DNA from: Bacillota bacterium
GTDB lineage: Bacteria; Bacillota; Clostridia; Christensenellales; UMGS416
Assembly: GCA_023409755.1 (NCBI GenBank)
Contig: JAEYRA010000180.1
Span: 1-5,529 of the forward strand
DNA length: 5,529 nt
Direction of reading: 5' to 3'
Each line of letters begins with the position of its first letter. Position 1 is the stretch's first letter. Under the pieces are notes generated by a model that did no database searches, was not told where the DNA came from, and saw only the letters and a program-made list of their open reading frames with translations. Shown here one piece after another: positions 4,342 through 5,529 of the stretch. The translations under genes and the position numbers were made by a program.

Positions 4342-5529
4342 CTACGCAAGAGGGTATTGGGCGCGCAGAGCGTTGACGATGGCCTCCATCTGCGACAGCA
4401 CCGCGTCCAGCGCCGCTCCGTCCGCCGCGGCGTCTGCCGGCCCCAACAGTGCCGCCAGGGCTGTGTCAGCGTCCCCGTTTGCCTTCCTCTCCAGCACCAG
4501 CGTGTCGGCTTCAGACCCGTGGCCCTTGCCGACTTCCACCAACGCCAGAAGCTGATTGTAAATTTCTGTTTGCCGAGAGCTGATGGTTCCACGCTCGTTT
4601 GCAATGCGCCCCTGCAGCCACAGGCTGCCCTCGGCAACCGTAAGTGTGGTGACCGACAGCGTGGCCGACGCCCCGGTGCCATATGCATTGCGGGCCGACA
4701 CCCGGTAACAGCACGCCGTACCAGGGTCCAAGCCATCAATGGCACAGTCCAAGGATGATGTCACCAGCAACGTGGTGAACGCGCTCGCGGCGTCCGGGGC
4801 TGCCTCCACCACGTATTCCTCCGCGTTGGGCACCGTCTTCCACGCCAGGCGGATGGTTGACCAAGTCTTCTCCTGCACGGCGAAGCCGCCTGGTGCGGAC
4901 AAGGGGGTACCCGTACGTACGGGCACCGGTTCAGTGGTCGTTCCTTCGTCGCTGCCACGCACGGCGGCAACCTTGAAATAGTAGGTGGTGGCCGCCTCCA
5001 GTCCGTCGCAGAGGAATGTCGTGCTGGCGGTGCTGCCCAGCAGGGCAAAACGACCGCTCTCCCCGGTGCGGCGATACACATGATACCCCTCCGCGCCATC
5101 CACCGGGCTCCATGCCAACGCAACGGAATGAAGGCTCCCCTTGGCGTCGGCCGTCAGCCCGGCGGGTTCGGCCAGCGGCGCGGTGGTCCGGGCGGTGTAT
5201 ATGGCGCTCAGCGTGCCCTGCCCATAGGCACCCACGGCGGCCACCCGAAGGCGAATCTCCGCATCAGCAGGCAGACCCGTGCAGGCGAACTGAGTGGTCG
5301 TCGTCTCGCCGGCCTGTACCCAGGCCTCCGAAGCGGTAACAAAACGGTAGACGCGGTAGCGCTGCGCCTGACTCACCGCCTTCCAACCCACCGTGACCCG
5401 GTCAATGCCCCGCTCCAGCGTTTGAATGTCGCACGGTGCGGCATACACGGCCTGCGTCGCCGCCTGGGCCATGCTATGGCCGCCCTCGCCACCCTTCCCC
5501 ACGGCGGACACCCGGTAATAATAGGTTTT
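4342..5529 (-). CDS. Multi-domain fibronectin type III protein, C-terminal part (start outside window)
   Basis: The open frame enters from the right edge and ends at TAG 4342-4344, giving 395 codons here. The visible part starts with the last strand of one FnIII domain (KTYYYRVSAVG). Three whole FnIII domains follow, at about residues 31-118, 119-209 and 210-299 of the partial protein. Each has the core Trp of strand B (VTVGWKAV, VALAWSPV, IRLAWKTV) and the strand F pattern (IRLRVAAV, YYFKVAAV, CYRVSARN). The last 96 residues are not FnIII: they look mainly helical and alanine-rich near the end (LDAVLSQMEAIVNALRAQYPLA). No LPXTG, membrane anchor or S-layer motif closes the protein. The GTG at 5511 lies mid-domain and is not a start. 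FnIII repeats usually serve as spacers or binding modules in secreted bacterial proteins or phage tails; a signal peptide or N-terminal enzyme domain would be outside. The function is unknown. Confidence 0.85.
   Translation of the reverse strand, partial: KTYYYRVSAVGKGGEGGHSMAQAATQAVYAAPCDIQTLERGIDRVTVGWKAVSQAQRYRVYRFVTASEAWVQAGETTTTQFACTGLPADAEIRLRVAAVGAYGQGTLSAIYTARTTAPLAEPAGLTADAKGSLHSVALAWSPVDGAEGYHVYRRTGESGRFALLGSTASTTFLCDGLEAATTYYFKVAAVRGSDEGTTTEPVPVRTGTPLSAPGGFAVQEKTWSTIRLAWKTVPNAEEYVVEAAPDAASAFTTLLVTSSLDCAIDGLDPGTACCYRVSARNAYGTGASATLSVTTLTVAEGSLWLQGRIANERGTISSRQTEIYNQLLALVEVGKGHGSEADTLVLERKANGDADTALAALLGPADAAADGAALDAVLSQMEAIVNALRAQYPLA
4633..5529 (-). repeat. Tandem fibronectin type III repeat coding region
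   Basis: Approximate units are 5439-5176, 5175-4903 and 4902-4633 plus the tail of another at 5529-5440. The spacing is about 90 codons. DNA similarity is mostly lost, but GACACCCGGTAA occurs at both 5507-5518 and 4697-4708 at the matching strand-F position, a trace of duplication or of constrained codons. Confidence 0.75.

Noticed and set aside
3874..4758. Long plus-strand open frame (294 codons)
   Set aside because: It is antisense to the GNAT gene, its promoter and the FnIII tail. It shows no domain pattern and is expected by chance in G+C-rich DNA.
5509..5511. GTG at 5511 as start of the FnIII protein
   Set aside because: Upstream codons to the window edge read KTYYYR, the preceding part of an FnIII strand, so the gene continues beyond the window.
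1..5529. CRISPR array, tRNA, rRNA, insertion sequence, or a new defence system
   Set aside because: No regularly spaced direct repeats, cloverleaf-like stretches, transposase motifs, terminal inverted repeats or nuclease/NTPase combinations were seen on either strand.

Overview
The window (about 60% G+C by eye) looks like chromosomal DNA of a high-G+C clostridial Firmicute, possibly an Oscillospiraceae relative. This placement is an inference. It rests on strong AGGAGG-type ribosome binding sites, use of TTG starts, a VanR/VanS-like two-component pair, a DinB-like protein, and GNAT and FnIII proteins that read like those of gut clostridia. No rRNA, tRNA, CRISPR array, insertion sequence or phage gene is visible.

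Layout, left to right. (1) On the minus strand, positions 1-440 hold the N-terminal part of a membrane sensor histidine kinase, cut by the window edge. It is preceded, with an 11-base overlap, by its OmpR-family response regulator (430-1146; a longer GTG start at 1197 is less likely). (2) A divergent intergenic region (about 1147-1287) carries an extended -10 promoter for a small plus-strand DinB-like putative metal-binding protein (1288-1788). (3) This gene converges, with only 3 bases between stop codons, on a minus-strand three-gene run. In order of transcription it encodes a double-domain GNAT acetyltransferase (4257-3283), a pyridoxamine-phosphate-oxidase-like flavin-binding protein (3258-2791) and a GpsA-type dehydrogenase (2754-1792). 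Gaps are 24 and 36 bases, each holding a ribosome binding site, so this is very probably an operon. (4) Its likely promoter (TTGATA, 17 bases, TATCTT, with an extended -10 TG) lies at 4309-4337, inside an inverted repeat that could also end transcription of the gene upstream. (5) The right end (4342-5529) is the C-terminal part of a multi-domain fibronectin type III protein whose start lies beyond the window.

How the genes work together: the kinase and regulator clearly form one signalling pair. The GNAT, flavin-protein and dehydrogenase genes appear co-transcribed, but nothing shows that they share a pathway. GpsA-type enzymes supply sn-glycerol 3-phosphate for phospholipids, while the other two are of unknown substrate. 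I found no convincing new defence or mobile system. The points most worth checking are the compact promoter/inverted-repeat/leader region at 4241-4337, the divergent GpsA motifs, and the unassigned C-terminal segment of the FnIII protein.
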